Source: Candidatus Acidiferrum typicum
GTDB taxonomy: Bacteria; Acidobacteriota; Terriglobia; Acidiferrales; UBA7541
DNA length: 24,359 nucleotides
Assembly: GCA_002478115.1 (NCBI GenBank)
Contig: DLMH01000065.1
Location: 1-24,359 of the forward strand
Direction of reading: 5' to 3'
In this document: in pieces, positions 1 to 7,969 of the stretch
How the letters are laid out: each line of letters starts with the position of its first letter
Numbering within the stretch: position 1 is the stretch's first letter
Program-made: the position numbers and the translations under genes
Notes under the pieces: model-generated
Database searches by the model: none
What the model saw: the letters and a program-made list of their open reading frames with translations, nothing else
What the model was told of the DNA's origin: nothing

Positions 1-1
1 G

Positions 2-88
2 AAACAACCGGATAAGCATGAGCTTGCTAGTCTTATGGAAATGACTGGTATACTCACGCGAGCACATCAAAAAGCAGACTTGTTTTGA
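2..88 (+). other. possible 3' end of a truncated ORF
   Basis: An open frame enters from the left edge and runs for 28 codons to a TGA at 86-88. It ends in a hydrophilic stretch (RAHQKADLF). It is too short to assign and may not be coding. No family is recognised. Confidence 0.15.
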
Positions 89-240
89 GCACCCGCCCAT
101 ATCGTGAATGAGTTTGGAATCAAATTGCCCAGGTCGCGTAAGGCAATTGACTCGGATTCGGCTGCGCGGGGTCAACCGCAGGCTGCTCTATGAAAAAGTG
201 AAGCAAGAGGAAGTCTCGAGGCTGGCATTTCAGAGTCGCA

Positions 241-897
241 ATGTTCAATTCACTGACGCTTCGCAAGTTCCATGATCCAGTTGCGATAATTTCTGCCATC
301 CCACTCACCGTTGTCGTGATCGCGGGGTCGGCTTTGTCGTACCGTTCGCATGCACTCCTGGAACAGAATACAAGTCTCGTCGTGCATACCTATCAGGTCA
401 TGGACGCGACCCGAGACTTGCTTTTGGCCGGCGATGATGCCGAGACAGGGCAACGCGGTTTCGTGATTACAGGGGACGACTCCTTCCTCAGCTCGTATCT
501 TCAGGCGTCAGAGCGGACGATTCCAGAACGGCTGAGAGCTATGGAAACAATGCTAGGAGACGACCCACCGCAACTCCAACGTGTAAGCATTCTTAGGCAG
601 CTACTTAAAGACAAATTCGAGGAGCTGAGCCTGACTATCCAAGAACGTCGAATGCACGGTTTCGAAGCGAGCCGGGTCATGGTCGAAAATCAATCAGGTA
701 AGAAAATCATGGATGAAATCCGCAAATCGGTATCTGAAATCGATCAAGCCGAACAAAGGTTACTTTCAGAACGGACGCTGCAACTGAAGATAAGGCAGCG
801 CCGAATCATTCTCTTAGGTGTCTCCACAGCAATTCTATCCATTGTCATGCGTCTTCTTGTGGCTGTGTGGCGGCAGCGAGTTCTAAGAGGCGGCTAA
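241..897 (+). CDS. stand-alone CHASE3-domain membrane protein, no kinase
   Basis: A 218-residue protein starting at ATG 241. It has a short cytoplasmic N-terminus, a first membrane helix at about residues 14-33, an extracytoplasmic helical region, and a second helix at about 189-210, followed by only a few residues. Residues 69-86 (TGQRGFVITGDDSFLSSY) match the hallmark motif of CHASE3 sensor domains, which normally form the periplasmic input of histidine kinases, diguanylate cyclases or chemoreceptors. Here the protein stops just after the second helix, where HAMP or kinase domains would begin, and the next 385 bases show no kinase remnant that I can read. It could be a truncated sensor left after loss of its output domain, or a stand-alone signal modulator. 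The domain call is firm; the function is unknown. Confidence 0.75.
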   Translation: MFNSLTLRKFHDPVAIISAIPLTVVVIAGSALSYRSHALLEQNTSLVVHTYQVMDATRDLLLAGDDAETGQRGFVITGDDSFLSSYLQASERTIPERLRAMETMLGDDPPQLQRVSILRQLLKDKFEELSLTIQERRMHGFEASRVMVENQSGKKIMDEIRKSVSEIDQAEQRLLSERTLQLKIRQRRIILLGVSTAILSIVMRLLVAVWRQRVLRGG

Positions 898-1282
898 ATC
901 GAGGCCTTGGTCAGCCAATCATCAGAACACCTGCGAAACTCGGTATTCGTGATCTCAAGAAAGTGGCCTAGTGGTATGAGCCGCGGCTGATGATCCTATT
1001 TCACGAGGATGCGTAGTCGGGTTACTAGACATGTGGCCCTCACGGTCCAGAAACGGCCTTCGAGGAGATCGGAATGCGAGCAGCGCTCCGTAGTGCCGCA
1101 TTTCCTCCAACGGGACTTGGACTAAGCCGTCCGGCGGCGGACGCTTCGCGGGAGGCGGGCGAAACAGTGGTTGCTAAGTGTCTTTAATTGGCGGCCTTCC
1201 GCAGCGCCTTTCGCGTAACGAAGCTCTTGCGCTCATCGCTTGCGGTTCGCCCGTAGCCGTGTCACGATAATTTGAGGAGGGC
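898..1282. other. intergenic stretch, no recognisable content
   Basis: These 385 bases lie between the CHASE3 gene and the next small membrane protein. I found no open frame with family resemblance, no histidine-kinase motifs that would continue the CHASE3 protein, and no clear terminator. It may be eroded sequence. Confidence 0.4.
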
Positions 1283-1633
1283 TTGAGGACCGCAACCGGG
1301 GTCATGACGACGCCGACTGATCATCCGGCCATTTTGATACCCCCAGAGCTGCTGGCTCCCGTTCAGCGTCCCTCACGCAAACGGCAGGCCGTTGCTTTCC
1401 TGATCGCTGCCATCTCGGACTTTCTATCCTTCTGGTTCGTTCTTGCCCTACCCATCCAATGGATGATTGACCTGGGAACGGCTTTACTCCTGTTTCTAAT
1501 CCTCGGCCGTCGATGGGCGATTTTGCCGGGCTTGATTGCGGAAGCCATCCCTGGAATGGGTGTATTCCCCGTGTGGGTCCTCGTCGTCCTCTCTATCATC
1601 CTTTACGACGACATCAAAGTCCGCAAACACTAG
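1283..1633 (+). CDS. small membrane protein of unknown function
   Basis: The frame gives 116 residues from a TTG at 1283, or 109 from an ATG at 1304; both starts are uncertain. A purine-rich GAGGAGG at 1274-1280 lies too close to the TTG, and no good ribosome binding site precedes the ATG. The N-terminal 35 residues are hydrophilic and proline-rich. After a basic SRKRQ stretch come hydrophobic segments at about residues 36-58, 61-75 and 95-108, with GRRWAILPGLIAEAIPGMG between the last two. The C-terminus is short and basic (DDIKVRKH). I do not recognise a family with a known function. The gene stands alone, with poorly coding sequence on both sides. Confidence 0.55.
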   Translation: MRTATGVMTTPTDHPAILIPPELLAPVQRPSRKRQAVAFLIAAISDFLSFWFVLALPIQWMIDLGTALLLFLILGRRWAILPGLIAEAIPGMGVFPVWVLVVLSIILYDDIKVRKH

Positions 1634-1999
1634 TCTGCAACTCGGAAACCGGGTTCAAGGAGATCTCAGCGCGAGCGCCAGGAAGCCGCGGCATGTTTCC
1701 CCCAGCGGAACTTCTGGCTCGTTTCGCCGGATTCACATCCACGAGAAGCGCGTTAGACGTCCATTGAGGCTTACTGGCGTAGCGAAATACCTTGCTACCC
1801 ACGGGTAAACAGAGATGTTCCTGAGGGACTGGTTTATAGTCGAACGTTAGACGCTTTGATGTTATTTAGGGCATCTTCGGCGAACGGACAGAGGGCTTCC
1901 AGTGGGCGTGGGCTTCGGGAGCGGCGGCTGGGTGGCGTTATGAACGAATGCGGGCAATGATTTTTGGCTTGGTCTACACTGAAGTTGTTGGTCAAACAG
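1634..1999. other. intergenic stretch before the DUF4230 gene
   Basis: About 366 bases without a convincing gene. Short open frames exist on both strands but lack family resemblance and overlap one another. No terminator with a T-tract and no clear promoter was seen. Confidence 0.4.
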
Positions 2000-2683
2000 A
2001 TGACGATTGACAATGCACCTGTCGCTAACGAACCGGCAACTCGCGGAACGCGAGGAAACTCGCGGAACGTGTACTCCTGGGTTCTGGGGACTTTCTTGGG
2101 CGCGGTTCTTACTATTGTTTTGGTGGGGGCGCTTGTGTCGTTGTCGACCGGGCTCGGGTTATTGCACCTGATGAGCATTTTGCGCGGGGGACGCACGCAG
2201 ATCAATGTGGATCAGCCGACCGTGGTTCGTCAGATTCAGCAACTCCAGCGGCTGGAAACCGTGAGCTATACGATGGATAAGATTATTTCGGGTGAGCACG
2301 CCAATGCTTACCTGCCGAAATTTCTGGTGGGTGACCGCCTGCTGCTGGTGGTGCACGGAGAAGTGGTTGGGGGGATCAATCTCGCGGGTTTGCAGCCCGG
2401 CGATGTCCTAATACAAGGGCAGAAAGTGTTGATTCACCTGCCCGCCGCGGAAGTCTTCAGCACGCGCATAGATAATGCGAGGACGAAAGTATATTCCCGT
2501 GACACCGGCCTATTCTCTTCCCCCGACCCCAACCTCGAAAGCGCAGTCCGCCAAGAAGCTGAGCGCCAGCTCCAGCAGGCCGCGCTGCAAGATGGCATCC
2601 TCAAGACCGCTGCCGACAACGCGCGAAGCACAATCTCGGGTATGTTAAAGGGCTTCGGCTTCCACGAAGTGGATATTCGGTAG
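2000..2683 (+). CDS. DUF4230 domain membrane-anchored protein
   Basis: From the ATG at 2000 the protein has 227 residues. An in-frame TTG at 1964 would add 12; neither start has a strong ribosome binding site. A polar N-terminus precedes one long hydrophobic segment (YSWVLGTFLGAVLTIVLVGAL). After it comes a soluble domain that resembles the DUF4230 family: a segment beginning VVRQIQQLQRLETVSYTMDKII, then GDRLLLVVHGEVVGGINLAGL, a hydrophobic beta-rich part with LPAAEVFSTRID, and a C-terminal amphipathic stretch containing AERQLQQAALQDGILKTA and ending GFGFHEVDIR. DUF4230 proteins are widespread single-pass envelope proteins of unknown function. The gene converges on the lipid-transport operon. 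A 13-base direct repeat (2038-2050, 2057-2069) makes the linker before the helix repetitive (RGTRGNSRN). Confidence 0.8.
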   Translation: MTIDNAPVANEPATRGTRGNSRNVYSWVLGTFLGAVLTIVLVGALVSLSTGLGLLHLMSILRGGRTQINVDQPTVVRQIQQLQRLETVSYTMDKIISGEHANAYLPKFLVGDRLLLVVHGEVVGGINLAGLQPGDVLIQGQKVLIHLPAAEVFSTRIDNARTKVYSRDTGLFSSPDPNLESAVRQEAERQLQQAALQDGILKTAADNARSTISGMLKGFGFHEVDIR

Positions 2684-2832
2684 GTTCGTCGCAAGAACTT
2701 TACTAACAGCGTCCGCGCTTGAAACGCATAACGGTAGTGGCCGGTGCCTGACAAGTCTTAGTGCTGTATCTGAAGCGCGAGTGGGCAAGCGTCTGAGGAC
2801 TTTGAAATCTATTTCGGACTGACCGCGCTAGT

Positions 2833-3939
2833 TTATGTCGGAGCCTCGGTATCAGCCGGATAGACAATGATCTCGACGGTGCCCCAACCGGAATCAGGGT
2901 TCACGCTCTTCCCCTTCCCGAGTCCCAGGGTCTTGAGTTGCGTATCATCAAAAGAGAAATTGCTGACGAGGTAGTCTCGCACCACCATGGCGCGAGCCTG
3001 TGTAAGCACCAAGTCCTTTTGCGCATCGCCCGTCGTGCCCGTTGAAACCACGACAACGGCGACCCCAAACTCCGTGTCGGCCAGAAACTGGCCGGCAGCA
3101 CGCAATGATTTCTGGTTCTTCGGTTTGGCGGTGTCCACTTTATCGAAGAGCTGCTTCGCGTCGAAAGTGAAGGTTTTCAGAGGCGCCGTCTCGGGAAGCT
3201 GCGGGATTTCGTTTTTCGCCAGCTCGGAGGAGCTTTCATAGCCGCGATTCTTAAAATACCCGCGCAACAGGAAATTCTGCTTCATCGCTTCCATGTTTTC
3301 CTGGAAGGCAGCCACTCCTACTTGGGCATGGTTGACCGTGTCACGCAACCCCACGGTCGTCTGGTCCAGTTGAGTATAAATCTTCTTATCGTTCACCAGA
3401 GCCCCTATGGTTCCCTGACCATGGTTGATCTTGCCGCTGATGGAACTCAGGTTCGCGGTGACCACGGTGACGTTGTCCAGGGCTTCCTGGCTGCTGTCCA
3501 GAATGCCGTCGGCCTTCTTCATGAGGTCGGCAATGACAAGGGGAGGTTCGCTGACGATAGTGTCGTCGTCCTTTACGTTCGGGGCCTGGGCGGAGCCAAA
3601 GGAGATCGAGACATATTCGTTCCCCAGGAGGCCCTCGGTTTCGATGGCAGCCACGGAGTCTTGTTTGATGATGTCGTGTGTCGATCGCTGGAGATCCATC
3701 AGCACGGTAATCTTACCGTCCGGCTTGTCCGGCAGCTCGATCCCACGCACGCTGCCGCTGTGCACGCCACCCACGCGCACTTCGGCGCCAGGATCGAGGC
3801 CAACTACCGTAGCGAACTGCGCCTTCAATCGATAGGTGGTAGTGAAGAGGTACTTTTTGCTCCCGATGATAAAGATTCCTGCCGCTAGAATCACCAGCGT
3901 TGCAATGATGAATGCTCCGAGTCTCGCTGCTCTTGACAT
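2833..3939 (-). CDS. mlaD: MlaD-like MCE lipid-binding protein with OmpA-like C-terminal domain
   Basis: A 368-residue protein. An N-terminal membrane anchor (about 8-26) is followed by one MCE domain (about 36-117, with FATVVGLDPGAEVRVGGV and EGLLGNEYVSISFG), then a helical region (about 140-230) typical of MlaD proteins that form hexameric lipid-binding rings in the periplasm. Unusually, residues about 256-362 resemble an OmpA-family C-terminal domain: FTFDAKQLFDKV, then QARAMVVRDYLVSNFSFDDTQLKTLGLGKG and a final TVEIIVYP strand. The Asp and Arg that bind peptidoglycan in true OmpA domains are not evident. The start has a good AGGGAG site (3945-3950), which overlaps the mlaF stop codon, and only 9 bases separate the two genes. 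It is the last gene of the operon. It is much longer than a minimal MlaD. Confidence 0.88.
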   Translation of the reverse strand: MSRAARLGAFIIATLVILAAGIFIIGSKKYLFTTTYRLKAQFATVVGLDPGAEVRVGGVHSGSVRGIELPDKPDGKITVLMDLQRSTHDIIKQDSVAAIETEGLLGNEYVSISFGSAQAPNVKDDDTIVSEPPLVIADLMKKADGILDSSQEALDNVTVVTANLSSISGKINHGQGTIGALVNDKKIYTQLDQTTVGLRDTVNHAQVGVAAFQENMEAMKQNFLLRGYFKNRGYESSSELAKNEIPQLPETAPLKTFTFDAKQLFDKVDTAKPKNQKSLRAAGQFLADTEFGVAVVVVSTGTTGDAQKDLVLTQARAMVVRDYLVSNFSFDDTQLKTLGLGKGKSVNPDSGWGTVEIIVYPADTEAPT

Positions 3940-3948
3940 ATGCGCTCC

Positions 3949-4767
3949 CTAGGAATCCCGCTTCAAAAATTCCGCGACAAATTCGTTATCGCTCTTCTCC
4001 AGCTCCTTGAAACTGCCTTCGATCTGCACCTTCCCCTCGTGCAGCAGTGCCAGGCGATCCGCGATGGTTTTTGCGCTATGCAAGTCATGAGTGACCACAA
4101 TGGAGGCCATATCGTGCTCCGCTTGCAACTTGAGAATCAACTCATCGATCTCACCGGAGGTGATGGGATCGAGTCCCGCGGTCGGTTCATCGAGCAAAAG
4201 GATGCCGGGATCGAGAGCTAGCGCGCGCGCCAGGCCTACTCGCTTCTGCATGCCACCGGAAAGATCGCTGGGCATTTTTTTGAGATCGCCTTCCATACCC
4301 ACGCTGGCCAGCAGTTCTTTGACACGATCTCCCCGCTCCGATTTCGTCATTTTGGTATGGCGCTTCAAGGGGAAGGCCACGTTCTGCTCCACCGTCAGGG
4401 AGTCGTACAGGGCCGCTTGCTGGAATAAGAACCCCATCTTTTTCCTGATCTCATTCATGGCATCGAGGTGGAGAAGGGTGATCTCCTGCCCGTGAATGCA
4501 AATCGAACCGGAGTCGGGCTTTTGCAGTCCAATGATCAGTTTGAGCAGCACGCTCTTTCCGGTACCGCTGCGACCCAACACGGCTAAAGTTTCGCCATCC
4601 TCCACGGTCAGATCAATGCCGTCCAAGACAATCTGACTATCAAAGGACTTATGTAAGCCGCGCAGGATCACGGCTGGTCCATCACTCTTTCCGCCAGCGC
4701 TTTCTATCGCCGGGGTGGCGGCGCTCTCCTCCCCAGCAAGCAAGGTTTTTTGTTCAGGATGCCTCAT
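3949..4767 (-). CDS. mlaF: MlaF-like ABC transporter ATP-binding protein
   Basis: The 272-residue ATPase of the Mla-type phospholipid transport complex at the inner membrane. Visible motifs: Walker A GRSGTGKS (65-72), Q-loop FQQ (115-117), ABC signature LSGGM (169-173), Walker B ILLLDEP (189-195), the D-loop AGLDP, and the switch histidine in VTHDL (227). The first 30 or so residues are a polar extension before the nucleotide-binding fold. The ATG shares the sequence ATGA with the stop of the upstream permease gene, so translation is probably coupled. With MlaE it powers lipid movement through the MCE ring encoded downstream. No STAS-domain partner (MlaB) is present in the operon. Confidence 0.95.
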   Translation of the reverse strand: MRHPEQKTLLAGEESAATPAIESAGGKSDGPAVILRGLHKSFDSQIVLDGIDLTVEDGETLAVLGRSGTGKSVLLKLIIGLQKPDSGSICIHGQEITLLHLDAMNEIRKKMGFLFQQAALYDSLTVEQNVAFPLKRHTKMTKSERGDRVKELLASVGMEGDLKKMPSDLSGGMQKRVGLARALALDPGILLLDEPTAGLDPITSGEIDELILKLQAEHDMASIVVTHDLHSAKTIADRLALLHEGKVQIEGSFKELEKSDNEFVAEFLKRDS

Positions 4768-5612
4768 GGAAAAAACACCAGGATGAATTTCACTAGGATG
4801 ACGTCGGCCAGAATGACGAAGAGCGAAGATAGGACGACTGAACTAGTCGCCGAAAAGCCCACACCCGCGGTGCCGCCCTTGGTGCGCATTCCCTGAAAGC
4901 ACCCGATCATCCCGATGATCAGGCCGAAGACAGCGGTCCGAAAGGTCGGCGCCAGAAAGTCGCTAAAGCTAGCGCCGACAAAGCCCTTGTTGATGAATCT
5001 GAGGAAGGAAACCGGCTCGACCAAAGTCTCCGCGATCCAACCGAACAGCACACCGCAAAAATCGGCGGCCAGTGTCAGCAGCGGGAGCATTAGGATGCAA
5101 GCCACAATGCGGGTGAAGGCCAAAAACTTGAAGGGATTTACGCCGGAGGCCTCGATGGCATCGATCTGTTCGGTTACCTTCATCGACCCCAATTCAGCGC
5201 CGATGCCAGCACCCACCCTGCCGCTGACGACCAAGCCGGTCACGATAGGACCTGTTTCGCGGATGATCGAATACACCAGGGCGGCGGGAAGCATGGACTT
5301 GGCTCCGAATCGAACCAGGCTGTCACGGCTTTCCAAGGAGAGGACGGCGCCGATGGCGGCACCCGCCAGCGCGACCAGCGGCAACGATCTGGAGCCTATT
5401 TCGTCGAGCTGACGAATCAGTTCGCGACCTTCATAGGGCCGTCGCACCGCGGACCGCGCCACCTCCCACGCAAAAAACGCCAGATCCCCGAACCACTCGA
5501 GGAAGTGGTTGATCAGGCTCCAGACGGAAGTAAGAGTTGATGGCATGAGTGATGGGGCCTGGCCTACTTTCGGGCTTCTCCAGCGGCGGGAACTCCTGGC
5601 GTCGTGGCTCAC
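4764..5612 (-). CDS. mlaE: MlaE-like phospholipid transporter permease (DUF140)
   Basis: A 282-residue integral membrane permease with the features of the MlaE family: an N-terminal amphipathic segment, the conserved block VALAGAAIGAVLSLESRDSL, then RETGPIVTGLVVSGRVGAGIGAELGSM and KVTEQIDAIEASGVNPFKFL, and the final hydrophobic helices ending in FILVFFP. It forms the core to which the MlaF ATPase and the MCE ring attach. The annotated start is GTG at 5612, nine bases after the stop of the exported protein gene. An internal ATG at 5546 would shorten it by 22 residues and still keep the family domain; neither start has a strong ribosome binding site. The stop overlaps the mlaF start by four bases. 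Confidence 0.93.
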   Translation of the reverse strand: MSHDARSSRRWRSPKVGQAPSLMPSTLTSVWSLINHFLEWFGDLAFFAWEVARSAVRRPYEGRELIRQLDEIGSRSLPLVALAGAAIGAVLSLESRDSLVRFGAKSMLPAALVYSIIRETGPIVTGLVVSGRVGAGIGAELGSMKVTEQIDAIEASGVNPFKFLAFTRIVACILMLPLLTLAADFCGVLFGWIAETLVEPVSFLRFINKGFVGASFSDFLAPTFRTAVFGLIIGMIGCFQGMRTKGGTAGVGFSATSSVVLSSLFVILADVILVKFILVFFP

Positions 5613-5621
5613 CGTTCTGGC

Positions 5622-6353
5622 TTAGTGGTTCGCGGCGCTGGCTGCGTCCGTTCCCGAAAATGCCGGGCGATGAACATGACTGAATAGTGTGTGCGGTCCT
5701 CCGTAGATGAATTCTAGGGCGACGTTTTCTCCCATGAACGCAAGGAGGTTGTAGTTGCCCATGCGCAGGGCGTCTTTGGCACCATAGCGGCTCGGATACC
5801 ATCCGTATACGGCCGTCATCGTGCCTGCATAGGGCGCAACGAGCGCGGGGAATGATATGCGGCCATGACCATCTTCGCCACGGCGTGCCGTCACCGTCGA
5901 AATCATGGCGTGCCTTAACCGCCGGAAGACGCCTGTGCACGCGCAGCGGTAATACACGGTGTCTTCCCGGAAGGCTTCCGCCAAACCGTAGCGCGTTGTC
6001 GTCGTTACGGCCGCAATGGCAAGATTGGATGCAAATCGTTGGCCGTAGCCTCTGGCCCCCTGCCCCCACTCTGGCGGGGTTCCTTCTGATTGATTGACGC
6101 CCGCCACCACGGCGGCCCCGAAGATTGGATAAGGACCGAAGGCATCGAATAAGTAGGTCCGGAGCTTAGTTTTCTCCGTCGGACGCCTGTATTGCAGGTC
6201 CGGCTGCGGGTATTTGATGGCGGGTGAGGGTGAGTCACCCATGATAGAAGAGGAGGTACTCGAACCGACCGCGGATTGTGCTCTTTGGACGGGCGCCAGA
6301 ACTCCCAGGCCTAGGATCGCGAACAGCAAAGGGATAAACCGGAACATCTTCAT
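5622..6353 (-). CDS. exported protein of unknown function, first gene of the lipid-transport operon
   Basis: A 243-residue protein with a clear signal peptide (MKMFRFIPLLFAILGLGVLA, then a likely cleavage near QSA at 26-28). An AGGAG site at 6364-6368 precedes the ATG. The mature part begins with a Ser/Pro-rich linker, then a region with FGPYPIFG (72-79), PPEWGQGARGYGQRFASN (93-110), TTTTRYGLAEAF (117-128), YYRCAC with Cys 137 and 139, TARRGEDGHG (155-164), and APYAGTMTAVYGWYPSRYGAKDA (173-195). This pattern resembles a conserved acidobacterial hypothetical family I recall, without a known function. There is no lipoprotein box. Being nine bases upstream of mlaE, it is probably co-transcribed and may be a periplasmic or outer-membrane partner of the transporter, perhaps replacing MlaA or MlaC. 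That role is inference only. Confidence 0.8.
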   Translation of the reverse strand: MKMFRFIPLLFAILGLGVLAPVQRAQSAVGSSTSSSIMGDSPSPAIKYPQPDLQYRRPTEKTKLRTYLFDAFGPYPIFGAAVVAGVNQSEGTPPEWGQGARGYGQRFASNLAIAAVTTTTRYGLAEAFREDTVYYRCACTGVFRRLRHAMISTVTARRGEDGHGRISFPALVAPYAGTMTAVYGWYPSRYGAKDALRMGNYNLLAFMGENVALEFIYGGPHTLFSHVHRPAFSGTDAASAANH

Positions 6354-6446
6354 GTGAAATTCTCTCCTTGCCTGGGACTTCCATTTTGAGATCGAGGATG
6401 GCTGCAGCAGCAGGCCCGAGAGGAACCAAGATCCTTAGAGTTATGG

Positions 6447-6487
6447 GTACCACTTTGAGAGTTCAGCTGTCTGTTCCGAAAGGGACA
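6447..6487 (-). promoter_or_regulatory. possible enhancer-type site and degenerate sigma-54-like promoter
   Basis: An imperfect inverted repeat, TGTTCC-GAAA-GGGACA (6472-6487), lies about 20 bases upstream (minus-strand sense) of TGGTAC (rc of 6447-6452), which resembles a sigma-54 -24 element. The expected -12 GC element is not present at the right spacing. It is upstream of the lipid-transport operon by roughly 95-135 bases. It is suggestive only, and could equally be a short GNRA-capped hairpin. Confidence 0.2.
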
Positions 6488-6993
6488 CAGACCGCCCGGC
6501 ACCTTAACGGTCGCTACGCTCCAAAAAGCACCGACAAATCAAGAATTGGGTTTTCGGTGTCATCTGTGTGACGGCGATCATATCTCTCTGTTGGCTATGT
6601 TCGTGATGTCGAATTTGCGCTCGGACTCACTCGCTTTCTCCAGTGAAAAGCTGGCAAGCGGCGTTGTATCTCAGCGAGAGAGCTGCCATAAACGTTCGTT
6701 GACTGCCTGTCGTCACTGTAAACACACCGTGGAACAAGTCCTGTCTGTTATCGCTTCTGGCGTGTGGTAACGCCCGATTGGTCGGAAAACCGGACATGCG
6801 CTTCTTGCGGTCCACAAACGGCGTTCTGAGATGTTGAGATTGTAGCCACCAACTTCACTTGGACGTGTAACGCGCTGACCGGAAACGGACTCATGACGGT
6901 TATCGGACTCCCGTGGAGCGTCTGTCCAGCGGTTTCTTCCATGTACAAGGCGTTTCACAACATTGTCGCAGGGGCCATGCTTCTGCCTGGCTC

Positions 6994-7003
6994 GCCACGT
7001 GGC
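6994..7003. promoter_or_regulatory. 10-base perfect palindrome upstream of deoC
   Basis: GCCACGTGGC is a perfect palindrome about 95 bases before the deoC start and just upstream of a TACAAT (7016-7021) that could be a -10 element. It might be an operator. A site this short can occur by chance in GC-rich DNA. Confidence 0.2.
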
Positions 7004-7096
7004 GGATTTCTTCTGTACAATCAAGGTGGCTAAACGATTGTCCGATGTACGCTCGCCGCCATTCTCGCGCCGCTGCGCAATCTGGAGGCATTTCCC

Positions 7097-7812
7097 ATGG
7101 ACTATACCTACAGCGACGTTGCGAAGATGATTGATCACTCGCTTTTGAATCCGACGCTTACGCGCGATGATCTGGAAGCTGGATGCGGGGTGGCGCTGGC
7201 TTACGGTACTGCCAGCGTGTGCACCATGCCGTTTTACCTGAAGCGCTGCGCGGGAGCAGCGTGAAGGCCAGCACGACCATAGGTTTTCCGCATGGCGTGA
7301 ATACCACCGCGATCAAAGCAGCCGAGGCGCGTCAGGCCATCGTGGATGGCGGCGAGGAACTGGATATGGTCGCCAACATCAGCAAAGTTTTGAGCGGCGA
7401 TTGGGGTTACGTGCGTGACGAGATCAAGGCCGTCATTGATATTGCCCATGCAGCCGGGGCGAAGGTGAAGGTAATCTTCGAGAATTGTTATTTGCAGGAC
7501 GCGCACAAGATTCGCTTGTGCGAGATTTGCGGGGAGCTGAGGGCCGATTGGGTGAAGACTTCGACGGGTTACGGCTCCGGCGGCGCGACACACGCGGACC
7601 TCATCCTGATGCGTCAGCACTCTCCCGCGCATGTGCAGGTGAAGGCGGCGGGCGGCGTGCGGGATTTGGATGCGCTGCTGGCTGTGCGGGCGCTCGGCGT
7701 TTCGCGGTGCGGGGCCACGCGTTCGGCGGGCATGCTGGATGAGGCGCGGCGGAGGCTGGGGCTTTCGGCGATCAAAGTTGGGGAAGCGGCGGCGCAGCCT
7801 GCGGAGTATTAG
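7097..7812 (+). pseudogene. deoC: deoxyribose-phosphate aldolase, frameshifted
   Basis: DeoC splits 2-deoxyribose 5-phosphate into glyceraldehyde 3-phosphate and acetaldehyde in deoxynucleoside breakdown. The gene starts at ATG 7097 with a good GGAGG site (7084-7088, 8 bases away). The first frame reads MDYTYSDVAKMIDHSLLNPT and continues to ...CTMPFYLKRC before stopping at TGA 7262-7264. The rest of the enzyme continues in a different frame from about 7249 (RGSSVKASTTIGFPHG), through ELDMV, the VKVIFENCYL block, WVKTSTGYGSGGATHADL (with the Schiff-base lysine region) and VKAAGGVRDL, to TAG 7810-7812. Against the family, about five residues are missing where the frames meet: two bases stand in place of about fifteen. 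Both halves are well conserved, so the lesion is recent or is a sequencing or assembly error. Confidence 0.85.
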
Positions 7813-7893
7813 CGCGGAGTTTTCGGCGTGGTGCGGGGAAAGGAATGGCTTGGACTCCCGCCTAGAGGGGACGGGGCGGATGAATTATAGTTT

Positions 7894-7934
7894 GGTTGCG
7901 GGGCGGGCAACCGTAAAAGCGGCGGCGAGCCGCT
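7894..7934. terminator. possible paired hairpins between convergent deoC and pcrA
   Basis: Two adjacent 6-base-pair stems, GGTTGC/GCAACC (7894-7899 with 7907-7912) and AGCGGC/GCCGCT (7918-7923 with 7929-7934), lie between the ends of deoC and the helicase gene. Neither has a T-tract, so a factor-independent terminator is not well supported. Confidence 0.25.
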
Positions 7935-7969
7935 GCACTCCAAAATGGCCGAGGCGCCCTGCGAGGGGA

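Larger units (their letters stand above)
6354..7096. other. 743-base intergenic region between divergent genes
   Basis: This region separates the start of the minus-strand lipid-transport operon from the start of deoC and should hold both promoters. Short open frames are present on both strands but show no family resemblance. Two candidate regulatory elements within it are listed separately. The rest, about 6500-6990, is unexplained and lower in coding character than its neighbours; it may contain a decayed gene. Confidence 0.4.

Noticed and set aside
2684..2832. Bidirectional terminator between the DUF4230 gene and mlaD
   Set aside because: Only a 5-bp imperfect stem (AAGTC/GACTT) was found, with no T-tract.
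7016..7021. TACAAT as the deoC promoter
   Set aside because: No -35 element at normal spacing, so it is mentioned only as a possibility within the palindrome entry.
7183..7248. Start of deoC at an ATG in the second frame (7183)
   Set aside because: The residues before RGSSVK in this frame do not resemble DeoC, whereas the other frame from 7097 does; a frameshift explains both.
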